Source: Himantopus leucocephalus (taxonomy: Eukaryota; Chordata; Aves; Charadriiformes; Recurvirostridae). Taken from it: a stretch of 64,000 nt of DNA. Below the pieces are notes generated by a model. That model made no database searches, was not told the origin of the DNA, and saw nothing but the letters and a program-made list of their open reading frames with translations. Below, piece after piece: positions 1-11,479 of the stretch. Each line of letters begins with the position of its first letter. Position 1 is the stretch's first letter. The stretch spans positions 5,394,117-5,458,116 of the forward strand of contig RSEF01000019.1 of the NCBI GenBank assembly GCA_003993805.1, read 5' to 3'. Both the position numbers and the translations under genes were made by a program.

Positions 1-1728
1 CCCTGGCTGCGTCCCCACTCTGCGCCTCAGTTTCCCGCGGTGGCACGCTGGCGTGAGATGCTCATGGGGCCGGGAGCCGTCAGGTTGGCCTCTGACGCTT
101 CAGGGTGCCAGCCCGCTTTCCGGGGCCCGTTAGCCCGCTCCCCCCATGCCTGGTCCCTGTGTGCCAGCTCAGAGGGGGACGGGGCTTTTTGGGGTGACAC
201 GGCAGGGCTCAGCCTGCTCCGCAGTTCAGGGCAGTCCTGCGGGCTCCGGGGCTCCGGCTGTGTCACTCCATCACCCCCCGGCCCCGCAGAGGAGCTGGGG
301 TTGCTTCCGCGAGGAGGAAGGGTTTGTGGGGACAGGGTTGTCCCTGCAGCAGAGTGGCCCCCAGGACTTGCGATGACAGTGCTTGGTGCTGGCGGAGAAA
401 GGCCCCGGCAGGGCTGGGGGCTCCTCCAGCCCGCCCCATTTCCCTATATGCGGCATATGGATATGGTCCCGCTGCCAGGGCTGGAGCGAGCGGGTCCCCA
501 GGGGCAGTCAGCACCCCGGGGGGACAGTCCCAGCGGCACGGTGTGCCGTGTCCCCCAGCCCTGGGCACAAACCCGCCCTGCTGCCCTTGGGGCTGGATCA
601 GGCCCTGCTGAAGGCCCCCAGCCCCGGTGTGAGGAGGGTGAGGATGGTGAGGATGGTGTGATCCACAGCCCAGCCTGGGAGACCGTGGGAAACTCAGCCT
701 TCCCAGCACCCAGCAGCAGGGACCTCCATGGCCGAGTTCTCCTTGGGGCAAATAACCCCCGTCAAAACAGGCAGGACAGGGTGGTTTGAACCTGCAGCTT
801 TCCGCCAGCTCAGGGGTGGCTGCCCTGTGCTTTGGGGGTGGTTTTCAGGGCAAACAGACCAGAGCATCACAAATTGGTAAAAGCATCCACACTTTGGGAT
901 AAAGCACAAGCCGCTTCCTAGGAGTGGGAGCGAGCAGAAGTGGGACCCAGCCCATCGCCCTTGCTGTCCCCATCCCAGCTCCCAGTCAGGAGCCGGGTGA
1001 CAGGGGGTGTTTGGGCGACTCGGACTCGGCTCCCACATCCTCGTGTGGGGTTTATCACCCCGTGTCCCCCCTGCACGTATGGCCCTGCCCCGGGGGCCCC
1101 TCTGGCCTCACCACATGTGCCAGCGGCTCGTGGGCTCACCCCGTCAGCTGGCTCGGAAATTAGCCTCCATCAAGTTAATTGCCAAACCGCTCAAAGCCTG
1201 AAATTAAACATTAAAGCCGTCACTCGCAGGCACAGAGCAATCCCCCCCCGCCCCAGGAAAAGGCAATTCTGGCTGTCCAAGTGGAGGGAAGATGGATTCC
1301 CCAGCTTGGGGCGGCACCGGGATGGAGCGGCCGGTGACAGTCCCTGCAGGTGCTATGGGACAAGTCCCCAGCACGGCCAGGGACCCGCTGCTGCCGGGGC
1401 TGGGCAAACCCTGAGCTGCAGACAGTCCCTTTCCTGGACGTTTCCTTGCTCTGGTACCGAAAGGGCTGAAAGTGCCTGTGAGAACCTTACTCAAATCCTG
1501 GCTCTCCTTGGCTCTGCAGGGTGGGAGCCCCCGAGGGGGACCCTGGGGTCTCACAGTGCCGAGGCCCCCGCTGGGGACGTCACCCACCCCTGGGGGATGC
1601 TCCTGCTCCCCGAGGAGAAATATAAAGCTTTTCCATCGGTTCCTGCTCGAAAAAATACCACCCGAAGGAACAGTGGGATCTGCCAGGGAGGTCTCCAGGA
1701 TCTGACCAGCTTCTCCTTGGCCTTGCAG
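1..1728. other. GC-rich region upstream of RASL10B coding exon
   Basis: No coding exon is recognised here. The stretch is GC-rich with several long chance open frames. It may hold a noncoding first exon or promoter of RASL10B, because the coding exon is preceded by a good acceptor (pyrimidine tract ending ccttgcag at 1728). A short tandem GAGGATGGT-type repeat lies near 636-658. Confidence 0.5.
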
Positions 1729-1845
1729 TGACGAGCTGTCCCGGAGGGGAAATGCATCCTGAATGGGGCTGAGGCCCCCTGCGCGGGAATATGCAGCCTC
1801 GGCGCCGTGGAGGCAGCACCAGGGCAGCGGCCGGCGTGCGACGGC

Positions 1846-2061
1846 ATGGTGGCAACGTTCAAGATCGCCGTGCTGGGAGCCCAGGGCGTGGGCAAGAGCG
1901 CCATAGTCCGGCAGTTCCTCTACAACGAGTTCAGCGAGGTCTGCGTGCCCACCACGGCCCGCCGCGTCTACCTGCCCGCCGTCGTCATGAACGGCCACGT
2001 CCACGACCTGCAGATCATGGACTTTCCCCCCATCACCGCCTTCCCCGTCAACACCCTGCAG
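1846..2061 (+). CDS. RASL10B: RASL10B coding exon 1 (P-loop, switch regions)
   Basis: 216 nt, residues 1-72, ending in phase 0 at donor CAG|GTAGGG. It encodes the nucleotide-binding loop and the effector stretch. The exon probably begins at acceptor 1728/1729, leaving about 117 nt of 5' UTR. Confidence 0.94.
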
Positions 2062-5000
2062 GTAGGGGCGCACCCGGCTCGGGGCGATGGGACCCCCACG
2101 CTGGGGGGTCTCTGGTGACGGCGGTGGAGTTTCGCTGCATAAACCTGCGGGGTCCCGGTTCCTCCTTTTTGCAGGATGCTGCTTCTTCCACGTCAGGGTT
2201 TGGTTGCTAAAAGCCAGTGGGAGGGATCGCATCCTCATGGTACTGGCTTAGCGGGCCCAGGATAAAGTATCTTTTAAAGATTTATCACCTAAAATGATAA
2301 CAAAAACAGGAGGGATGGTGTCCCACTCCAAGGACCGTGGCTCCGCTGATGCTCACGGCCATGCTGGATCTCCCTTTCCAGGTGGGAGGTGGATCCTGGA
2401 GCACTGGGATCCAGTTCCATCGCTGTCAGAGCCGGGGCCAGCAAAGGGCTGGGGGAGGATGGCCAAAGCATCCGGGTGAAAACCGGGGGTTCCTGGACAG
2501 CCAGACCCCGTCGCACCCACTGCCCGAGCCGGGTGGAGCGGGGCTGCTCGTCCCCTCCCGGGGTGGCTGTCACCCCCCCAGCGCTGCCTGGGCTTGTCCC
2601 CAGAGCACGGAGCCCACCGGCTCCTCACCCCACAGCCCACTCAGGCCCTTCTAAAACAGCCCCAAAAGTCAGCGTGGGGTTGGAAAGTCTCACCGTCAGT
2701 GAGACCAACCGCTTCGGGGGGTTTTAATGGGGAAAAAAAGAGGATTTTAAGCTTGTGCTGCGGCTCCATCCCAGGGGCACAAGTTGTGCCACCGCTGCGG
2801 GGAAAGGAGCTGGAGGCTCCCAGCAGTGGCTGCAGCCATGCCGGAGGGCAATGCCACCGGTGGCAGCACCTCCCTAGGGCGAGGACCTCTTATATTTTTA
2901 ATCAATATAATTCTCTTGCTCCCGTGCCCCCCAGGGACGGGGTTATAAAGGCCTTGTAGTGCTCCAAATGTCCCCTGTGCCATCAGGCAGGAGGCGAAGT
3001 GAGCGCTCCGGGGGCACGGAGGAGGTTTAAAAATTAATCGGCGTGTGCGGAGAACGAAAGGTCAGTGCGAGAGGCAGCCCGAAATAGCAAAGGGTAATTT
3101 ATTGACACGGCAGCCGACGCTAACATACTCGATTAACTCCCTGCCTCGCTGCGCTCAAGAGGAGGCGGCCAGTGGGAACAGATGGAGGTTTCCAGGGAAG
3201 AGAGGATGGTCAGAGGGATGGCTCCGAGGGGAAAGGAGAGGACCGTGGTGGGGGATACGGTTCTGTCTGCTGGGAAGCATCGCTGGGCTCCGCTCCATGC
3301 CCGGGAGCAGCACCCCTGCGGCCACGTCCTGGGAGAGCGGCAGGGGCCGGTGGCTCCCTGATGTCCCGCTCCTGCATGGGGCCAGGCGGAATGTGCAGCG
3401 TGACCCTCCTCCAGCCCCGAGCATCCCAGGAAACCTGCACCGCGTGGGGAAAACCATTGCAACGCCACGGCGCCAGAGCAAGCTGCACCCCAGCGTGGTG
3501 AAATAGCCGCAATTTATGAATCTTCCCGGTGTATCGGGACTCAGAGTAACCTGAGACACCACCGCTTCATCCGCCTGCAGCGCTCTGATTCCGAGGAGCA
3601 ACACATCATCTCCTCCTCTCCATGGACAGGAGAGGGGCTGTGTCACGCCACTTGCTCCCAGCTCCTTCCCATGCTGCGGTCTGCGACAGAGACCAACCCA
3701 CACCCCAAAACTTCCCTTTTCCCCGTTTCCTTCAGTCCTAGGACTTCTCGTTTTGCCTCATTCCAATGATAAACTCAGAAAGGGATGATTCACGGTACTG
3801 GAGAGGTTTACTTGGGGAGAAGTGATGCCTTTCCTCCTTGGAGCATCTTCCTCCTCTCCAGTGGCACTCAGGAGGGTTTGCGGTGCTGCCTGCACAGGCT
3901 GCCGTTCCCCGGTGTCGCTGCAGCCTCGGTACCACTGCTGGGCTGGGACAGTGCCTGGAAGTGGGGCAGATTTTCACTCCTGTAGCGTGGAAAAAAAATT
4001 CCTGTTATTCCTGGAAACCCAAAGCTTTCCTAACAACATGTATTTCTTACAGCTCCAAATTTTGGCTGTGGAGAAGCCACCCCTGACGGCCTCTGCCCCA
4101 GCTCCCGATCTCACTCTCGCAGACTCCCTTCCCACGCAGCCGCCTCTCCTCTCCCGTCCCCGTGTCCCCTCCAAAGAGCCCTGCCGTCACCTTCCCCCTC
4201 TGACCCGTGGAGCTGCCGGTCCATCTCCCCCATCCCCATGGAGCCAGGGCCGGGCTGAGTCCGGCTCAACCCTCAGCATCCTCCTCACCCACCCTGCCGA
4301 AAACCAGGGTGTGTCACTAATTAACACACCTAATTAGCAGCTCTGGGGGGGTGAAGCTCTTACATCTAGGGCAGGGGGCTGCATTCAGCCCCGCTCCCAG
4401 CTCTCCTCCGGGCCACTGTGTATCGGGCAGGCTGTAATCCTCACTCAAGAGAGGAATTGGGGCTGACAAATCCCATTATCTCTCCTCTGGATTAACGAGG
4501 GGGATAAGGGATCTCCGGAGATGGAGGGCGGATGGCTGAAGGTCCACGGTGGGGCAGATGCAGCCGTTGCAGGGATGTGTCGGGGCAGAGCCAGAGGTGA
4601 GCTGGGTGGCGTAGCAGCCTCCGTGACTCGTCCGGCCCCGAAGCAGTGCGGGGCATCCCCCGGGCACAGCGATGGGGCTGAGCCAGGATTGATCCCTCTC
4701 TGCACCTTGCAGGAGTGGGCGGACGTGTGTTGCAGGGGGCTCCGGAGCGTCCATGCCTACATCCTGGTCTATGACATCTGTTGCTTTGACAGCTTCGAGT
4801 ACATCAAAACCATCCGCCAGCAGATCCTGGAAACGAGGTAGGGACCGCTTTGCCGGCGGGTGCATCCCGTGGGGCTCCCAGCGGGGCGGTACGGCTCGCC
4901 CCAGTGCTCCCCTGCTCTTGGCATCAGAGATGAGATATTAGAGGCTGGGGTAAAGCCCCTTTGCAGGGCTTAGAGCCCAAAAACAAAAGCAAAACTAGAC

Positions 5001-5524
5001 CCGAGGGCAGGAGAAGGAGCAGGACCCCGGGCAGGTATCCCCTGTGGGTGAGGGCATCCATCCCTGCGAAAGCAACTGGGGCTGGCACGGTGGGTGGCTG
5101 GCCACAAGGAAGGGACAGGCCAAGAGGAGATGTGTCCCTTTTGGGAAGACAAAGCCAAGAGCCGGTTTGGGATGGGTTGGGGTCCACGGGCAGGTCCATC
5201 ATCACGCTGTGTCCTGTCCTCTTCTGTCCTCCTTCACTGCCCGTCTTCCCCAGGGTCATCGGCACTTCGGAGACACCCATCATCATTGTGGGCAACAAGC
5301 GGGACCTGCAGCGGGGCCGGGTGATCCCGCGCTGGAACGTCTCCAACCTGGTGAAGAAGACATGGAAGTGTGGCTACATCGAGTGCTCGGCCAAGTACAA
5401 CTGGCACATCCTGCTGCTCTTCAGCGAGCTCCTGAAGAGCGTGGGCTGTGCCCGCTGCAAGCACGTCCACACCACCATCCGATTCCAGGGTGCCCTGCGC
5501 AGGAACCGATGCACCATCATGTGA
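1846..5524 (+). CDS. RASL10B: RASL10B, Ras-like GTPase (complete coding region, 3 exons)
   Basis: Small atypical Ras-family GTPase. Coding exons are 1846-2061, 4713-4837 and 5254-5524, joined by GT-AG introns in phases 0 and 2, giving 203 aa, the length I recall for mammalian RASL10B. Visible motifs are the P-loop GAQGVGKS (about residues 11-18), NKRD for guanine specificity, ECSAK, and a C-terminal CTIM that fits a CaaX prenylation box ending in Met. Switch II reads DFPP instead of DTAGQ, so the catalytic Gln of classical Ras is absent; this is a family trait. I chose the start at 1846 because [12 protein letters not shown] matches the family N-terminus; an in-frame ATG at 1807 would add 13 unconserved residues. 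The paralogue RASL10A is excluded mainly by synteny: GAS2L2 and MMP28 follow, as in human 17q12. Confidence 0.95.
2062..4712 (+). other. RASL10B intron 1
   Basis: Intron of about 2.65 kb between the phase-0 exon ends. It is GC-rich. I see no exon, repeat family or RNA gene in it. Confidence 0.85.
4713..4837 (+). CDS. RASL10B: RASL10B coding exon 2
   Basis: 125 nt, from acceptor ccttgcag to donor GAG|GTAGGG. It encodes [20 protein letters not shown] and the following helix up to QQILETR. The exon ends in phase 2. Confidence 0.94.
4838..5253 (+). other. RASL10B intron 2
   Basis: Intron of 416 nt in phase 2. It holds no recognisable feature. Confidence 0.88.
5254..5524 (+). CDS. RASL10B: RASL10B coding exon 3 with stop (NKRD, SAK, CaaX)
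   Basis: 271 nt from acceptor cttccccag to TGA at 5522-5524. It carries [14 protein letters not shown], the [14 protein letters not shown] segment, and the basic/Cys C-terminus ending CTIM. Confidence 0.95.
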
Positions 5525-6272
5525 GCCCTCGTGCCCTGACGGACCCCCCCTGGCCGTGTCCCTGTGGCTGCCTGTCCTTGGGGACTGCAGCTCCCCGGCG
5601 AGCGCCGGCATCACTGCTCTCCGTGGGGGTGATGCTGTGGTAGGAGCTGTGCCGGAGGCACCTCGGGATTTGCTGCCCCGCCAGTGCTGGCACCCTGCGG
5701 TGACATCTGGGGACACTGCACCTTGGGCGGTGCTGGGCAGGGTGATGCGGTGGCCATCGGCGGGTCGGAGCGGGCGTGCAGTCGGGCTGCCTGGAGGTAG
5801 CGAGGGCTGAGGGAGGACCTCGGCTAAAACCCTGAGCCCTCCCTGAGCCCCCGGCGCTCAGGGCCAGAGCTGTCCCTGGCGGGGGGGAAGGGGTGTTGTG
5901 TCTCCGCCATGCATGAAATGCTGCGTGGCACCGGAGGGGTGGAGGAGCCACCTCATACGGTGCCCAGAAGTTGGCTGCCAGGTTCGTCCTTGCCAGCTCC
6001 TGCCCCAGCATCACAGGGGCAACGCGTGCTGCTGCCTGCCATCACCTGCCTCCCTGGAAGAAAATTGCCCGGTGCCCTGATAGAGGTGGCTCCATCCCTG
6101 GGACACAGCGGAGCTGGGAGTCCCATTTTCCTCCTGGCGGAGCTGGGGTTTCTCCCCTTGGAGGGCATGGCAGCCTCCGGCAAGGGGCCAGGTTACACGG
6201 GCTCTCTTTTGGCTCGGTTGCGTCAGATTTTCAGGCAGAATTTCTGGATGAAAGCAAGAAAGGGGGAAAAAA

Positions 6273-6278
6273 AATAAA
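6273..6278 (+). terminator. Candidate RASL10B polyadenylation signal (AATAAA)
   Basis: Canonical hexamer about 750 nt after the RASL10B stop, in an A-rich context. A second AATAAA at 7601 is an alternative for a longer 3' UTR. Neither is confirmed. Confidence 0.35.
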
Positions 6279-8226
6279 TAATCAAGCCCCCATCCTGCCC
6301 CTTACATCGCCCCAGGGTGCCAGGTGCTGCTTCCCCAGGGCTTCGAGTCCCCCTTCTGCTCTGGTTCAGCCAAGGAAGGCTTCTCCTCCCCTACCAGCCT
6401 GTTGAACACCAAATAATCTGGAAACGCTCCTTGCTGGGCAGGTCACCCCTCCGCTACCTCGCGTCCCGGGCTCAGCAGGCGACTGGCTTTGCACAGCTCC
6501 AACCCGAACCCCCGGCGTCCCCCGGGCAGGCAGGCGGTGCCGCCAGCGGTGCTGCAAGGTGGGTCCGACCCACGCTGGGCTTTCCCACGCGATGCTCACC
6601 TCCATCCACGTGAGAGAGCGCCAGTGCGAAGGCAGCCTCCGAAGCAATAGGGAGCTGGAGTTGCATTTCCAGTTGCATTCCTTCTTTTTTTTTTTTTTTC
6701 TCTCTGCACATCCCTAACAGGAAAGTGAGCCCCCCGTCTATTTTTTTTATTATTCTTTTTTGATCTTTCAGCTTGTTTTTACACCAGACTTGCAACTCAC
6801 TTGTGTCTCGTCCTGCAGAGCGGGTGGCAAAGCGCAGCGTGTGTTAGCAAACGGGGTCGGGGCGATGTGCTGGTGATGGGCGAGCGAGAGGCCCAGGAGG
6901 GTCTCGTGGTGGGTTGCTCCTTCTTGGCTGCTCCCTGTGGGACACGAGGAAACTCCATCCTCACCCCCCCCCCCCCCNAGGCCGGTCCATCCTCTAGCAA
7001 AACCATCTCGGTGATTTCTGGTGTAACGAGGGGATGCAGGTATTCCGCGCCGCTCTGGGCAGTAAAGCCAAAGGACTCCGGCCCCATCTCCCCCCGGCCC
7101 CGGCCAGGTTTCTGTCTGACGGAAGCACCGCTGTGCTCTCGGTAACCCTTTCTATGAAGAGTAGGTCCAGCTGAGCTCTGGCACGGTGCATTTCACCGCC
7201 CCGTCCCTGCCGCCGGGGCCATGCACGGCCCTGCAGCCGCAATGCCGCGGGGTTCGGGGGGGCCAGCCCGCTCCTCCCCTCCCACCCCCAACAGCCGCTT
7301 CGGGAACCAAACCCCATTCCCCTCGCTTCCTCCTCAAAAAAAATTAAAAAAAAAAAAGAGAAAGGGCACCAGGGGGACACAGGTCTGTCTCAGGTGGCTG
7401 CGAGAGCCCTGGCCAGGGAAGGACAGTGGCACTCGTCACCATCCCCTGCCTTCATGGCAAACAGACCGGGCTTTGCCACCGGCCCCCCCCGACCTCGTCT
7501 CATCAGGATTTATTAACACGTGTGAGTCCACGTTATCGGTCTCTGGCTAGCTTTATCCCTCCAAATTGTTTGAGAAGGAAACTCCTTGGTAAATGCTAAT
7601 AATAAAGCATTTATAAAGTGCTCCGACGTATACATATCAACAACTAAGCCAATACATTGTTTGTTATAACCCTGTAGCCTGCAGTTTATAGCACAATTAG
7701 TTACAGGTTTTTATAGCATCTATTTAGTATTTTGGAAAAAAAAAATGTTATAAATATAATTGTTATATTCTATTGTACTTTATAGACAGAGAAAGTTATA
7801 TTAGTAATAATAACTCTCACTGCTTCGACAGCATTTCCCAGCTCCCAAGAAAACGAGGGCTACAAAGAGCTACTTTCCCAAGAGCCCAGGAGGGGGTAGG
7901 TGGGGGTACCGGCCGGGTGCAGCCAGGGAAACCGGGGCAGGAGGTCCGGCACGTGGCCCAGGCCGGTGGGATCAGAGCAGCCAGGAGCGCAGCAGCAGTT
8001 ACAGCCGACCCGCGCCTTGTCCCTCCCCACACCCGTAGTACAAAGTGTTACCGCTCGCCCAACACCACCTTGGTCCTGCTGAAAACAACGGGCTCCTGAG
8101 CCTGGGAGAGGCTGAGGATGTCCCCCACCGCTGTCCCCAGGGCAGTGCCGGGTTTCTGCCCCCCGTGTGTGTGGTGCCGCAGGAGGTGATGCCTGGGATC
8201 GGTCCAGCCCCGGCAAGGATGCTTCC

Positions 8227-8255
8227 CTCTCCTCCTCCTCCTCCTCCTCCTCCTT
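8227..8255. repeat. (CCT)n trinucleotide microsatellite
   Basis: About nine uninterrupted CCT/CTC units between the 3' ends of RASL10B and GAS2L2. It shows no coding relation. Confidence 0.8.
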
Positions 8256-9454
8256 CTGCCCCGGTGAGCGTCCCAGTTGCCTGGACTTGGCTTTCCTTTC
8301 CCCCCTGGACTTCTTGTTGGAGATTCCCAAGGTGTCTACACCGCCTGTAATGCCCTGCACCCCTTCTTTGAAATGGAATTAAAAATCAGGTCTGTCCCTC
8401 CTTGTTCTGTACCCGCCTTGCTGCTCTTTGCCCATGGTGCCGGGTTGCTCGCCGCCCCGCTGCCGCTCTCGCAGCCCTTCTGTGGGAGGCAATGGTTCGG
8501 GATCGGGAGGGGAATTTGTTTCTCCCCTGCAAAAGGAGCATTTCTGTAAGCAGGTTTTTGCATCCACAGGGCCCCGACGCTCGCCCTTGCTGTTCCTTTG
8601 CAGGAGTGTGCGTCCAGTTTCATCCTCTCTTGGACAATGGGGCTTTTCTGGCCCCGTTGGGCTCTCGGAGGGATGTTTGCTGTGCACACAGGCAGCAGAC
8701 CGGCAGCACAAATTCCCTTCACCAGCAGTGACACCCGCCCCAGTCAAGATCATCCTCTCCCCTTCCCCACCCACACAGAAACGATGCCGAAACAGAAGAG
8801 CTTTGGTACATCTCTATTGCACAGACAATATTGCCGGGTCCGTGGCTGCAGGCTCGGGAGGGCAGCAGTGACTGCAACAAGCCTCGGTGACAGCGGTCAT
8901 GCTGACCATCACCGCTGAGGTGACCACTGACCCCCCTGGTCTCCCACCTTCTCCCCTAAGGAAGCCTGTGGAGCTCAGCAAGTGTCACCTCCTGTGACCC
9001 CCCGACCTGAGTAACTCAAATGCTCATTAAGGCTGGCTCTTGGTGCTGTAAGACATGAGGGTCGTTAGTCCCATTGTACAGATGGGGAAGACTGAGGTAC
9101 CCGATGGTTTGCACGCTTGGATGGCGGGTGTAGGGTGTCCCCATTTTAGGGGGACACTGTAGGGGCAAGCTACACCCCTCTTCCCTGCAGAAGGTGCCCC
9201 ATTCTCTCGATTTGGGGCTGGATTTTTCCACTCAAACCAGTACAAGAACACCTGTTTAGGAGAAGAATTACCAGTCCAAAAGAAACCCCGCTGGGAAGGA
9301 GGAGGTGCAGCTCCGAAGAGCAAGGAGGGTCCCCCGCAGCCACCCGGGACCAAATCCAGGACGCTGCCCGCGGGCACCGCAGCGCTGGCTTCAGCATCGC
9401 TCCCACCTTTGTACGAGGGACGGGTCTGTCCCCTTGAAAACCAGGGCGGGGGGA

Positions 9455-10679
9455 TCAGACCCACGCCTCCTCGTCATCCTCGGTCAGCCAGGCGCTGCTG
9501 TCGGTCATCGAGGGCTTGGTGCCGGGGTGCGTGCCAGCGGGCTGGGGGTGCCGGGGAGGTGCCGGGGGGGGATGCTGACCCCGGGGGGCGAGCGGGCGCC
9601 GCCCCAGCGGGGTGGGGATACGCGAGGGGCGCTTGCCCGGCCTGTGGTCCCGCCGGGGACGTACCTTGGGCCGCAGCTTCAGCTTGTAGATGGAGGGCAC
9701 GCGTTCGGGTTTCTTCAGGCACCGCCGGGGCTTGGGGACATTGCTGGCCCTGGCTCCCTGCGGGATCTGGCCCCCCGCTCCTGGCCCCTCTGCCTCCCCC
9801 CTGGCCGGGAGGGCGGTGGGCTGTGGGGTGGCTTGTGGGGATGTTTTGGGGACCCAGGTCCCCAGCCCCACGGGACGGAGGGGCTGTCGCCCACGGGAGA
9901 GCTCCTCCACCACCCTGCCATAGCCAGGGGGCTGTGTGTGCCCCCAGCACCCCCGCAGCCCTTCGCTGCCCTCGCTGGGGCCACAGGCTCCCCCCAGCTC
10001 ATCCGCTGGCACCCTGGGGCGCTCAGCATCCCCAGCCTGTGGGCTGGCGGCCGGGTGGCACCGCTGGGTCCCTTGGGGACCCTCGCCAACAGCACAGCCC
10101 TTGCACCCATTTACAAAATGGGCCGAAGGGGTGGGGGGCCGGCAGACGGCCGGGCTGGCTTTGACGGAGGGTTTAATGCTGCTGTCCTGTTTCAGAGGCT
10201 GGCTGGAGGAATTTTGGGGTGAGGGTGGTTGGTCCCGGCCAAGGGCTCCCCGGTTCCCTTCCCGTGGGCTTTTCTGGCTCTGTGAGTCTCCCTGGGCATC
10301 CCGGTGCGGGGAGGGGGCACAGACCTTGATGGGGCTGGGGGCACGGGATGCCACCGCAGCGGGGACCCCTTTTTCCTGCTCCGTGGCAGCCACCATGGAC
10401 AATTTGCCTCCTTGCCGGCTGCTTTCTGGAGGTGCTGGTGTCAGCCGGGTGCTGGGTGCCGTGGGCTTGCCCTGTGCCCGTACCACAGGGGTTTTCCCCG
10501 GGGTGCTCCCACGCAGCACCCTGGGGACCCCCACGCTGTCCCGTGTGCCGGGGGCCAGCCGGGAAGGGGTGGGTACCCGGCGTGTCACCCCACCGTTGCG
10601 GCTGGGGGAGCTGGGTCGAGCAGGTGACCTGGACGATGGAGGCTGCATCCCTGAAGAGGTGGTCAGTGGCTCCCGCGTC
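9455..10679 (-). CDS. GAS2L2: GAS2L2 coding exon 6 (tail, stop)
   Basis: 1225 nt in phase 2, ending at a TGA read from 9457-9455. It is a low-complexity Pro/Ser/Arg tail with the conserved [21 protein letters not shown] block near the end. Confidence 0.93.
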
Positions 10680-11445
10680 CTGCAAGGAGAGAGAGCAAAG
10701 AGGGGCCAGGGAGCTGCCGCGGCCCCTCTCCGTCTGTCCTTCCCCCCTCCATCCAGCCTGGTGCTGGGCAGCTCCAGAAGGGAGAGGGGAAAAAAAACAG
10801 GGATGGGAGGAAAAACTGCTCTGAATCCAGGTGGTTTGGGGCACGAAGCATCTCTGCACCACTTACCTGCCCAAAGGGACCCTCCGGGGCTGCGCTGGCT
10901 CCTGGCGAGGGTTGGCACCCGGTGGGCGACCCGAGCCCTCCGGTGAGGGGGTGGCAGGGGGCCAGGGGCCGGGGGGGACCCGGGACCCCCAGGCAACGGG
11001 GGGCAGGGGGCTCTGCGAGCGGCTGACCAGCAGCGCGGGCTGGGGCCGGCCACGGGCGGCCGCCTTCGAGGCCGGGCATAGCCGGACCTCGTGCTGCACT
11101 TGCTGCTGGGGGCTCCTGGTTTTTAAGGCTTGTTTGTGAGCTGCGGGGAAAAGTGTGGGGGTGTCAGAACCCCTGTCCATTGCACCCACACCCCCCAGCC
11201 CCGGGTGCAGCCCACCCAGCCCTCGCTCACCATCCAGCCCCCCGGGGATGCTGGTGCAAACCCGCGGTCCCCGCAAAGGAGCTTTTGGGGTCTGGCTCTA
11301 TCCAAAAGTCTGCCGTGACCTCTAGTGGCCACCAAAGCCAAAGAGAGTCCCCAAAACCAGACATTCCCCAGCAAAGTAATGAGGCATCATAGTAATGAGG
11401 TCTCCTGCTCCTGAAAAGGGCCCCAGAAGCAGCGAGACCCAGGAC

Positions 11446-11479
<34 letters not shown>

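Larger units (their letters stand above)
5525..9454. other. RASL10B 3' UTR and intergenic space before GAS2L2 (convergent)
   Basis: RASL10B (+) and GAS2L2 (-) converge here, so both 3' UTRs lie in this stretch. Candidate plus-strand poly(A) signals (AATAAA) are at 6273-6278 and 7601-7606. Also present are a poly-C run ending in a single N (6978), an AT-rich island (about 7555-7830) and a CTC/CCT trinucleotide run (about 8227-8255). No further gene was found. Confidence 0.55.

Noticed and set aside
40..789. Long open frames in the first 0.8 kb (both strands)
   Set aside because: GC-rich DNA lacks stop codons by chance. The translations show no domain, and frames on both strands overlap.
9305..10222. 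305-codon plus-strand ORF
   Set aside because: It is antisense to the last coding exon of GAS2L2, whose reading is supported by conserved tail motifs.
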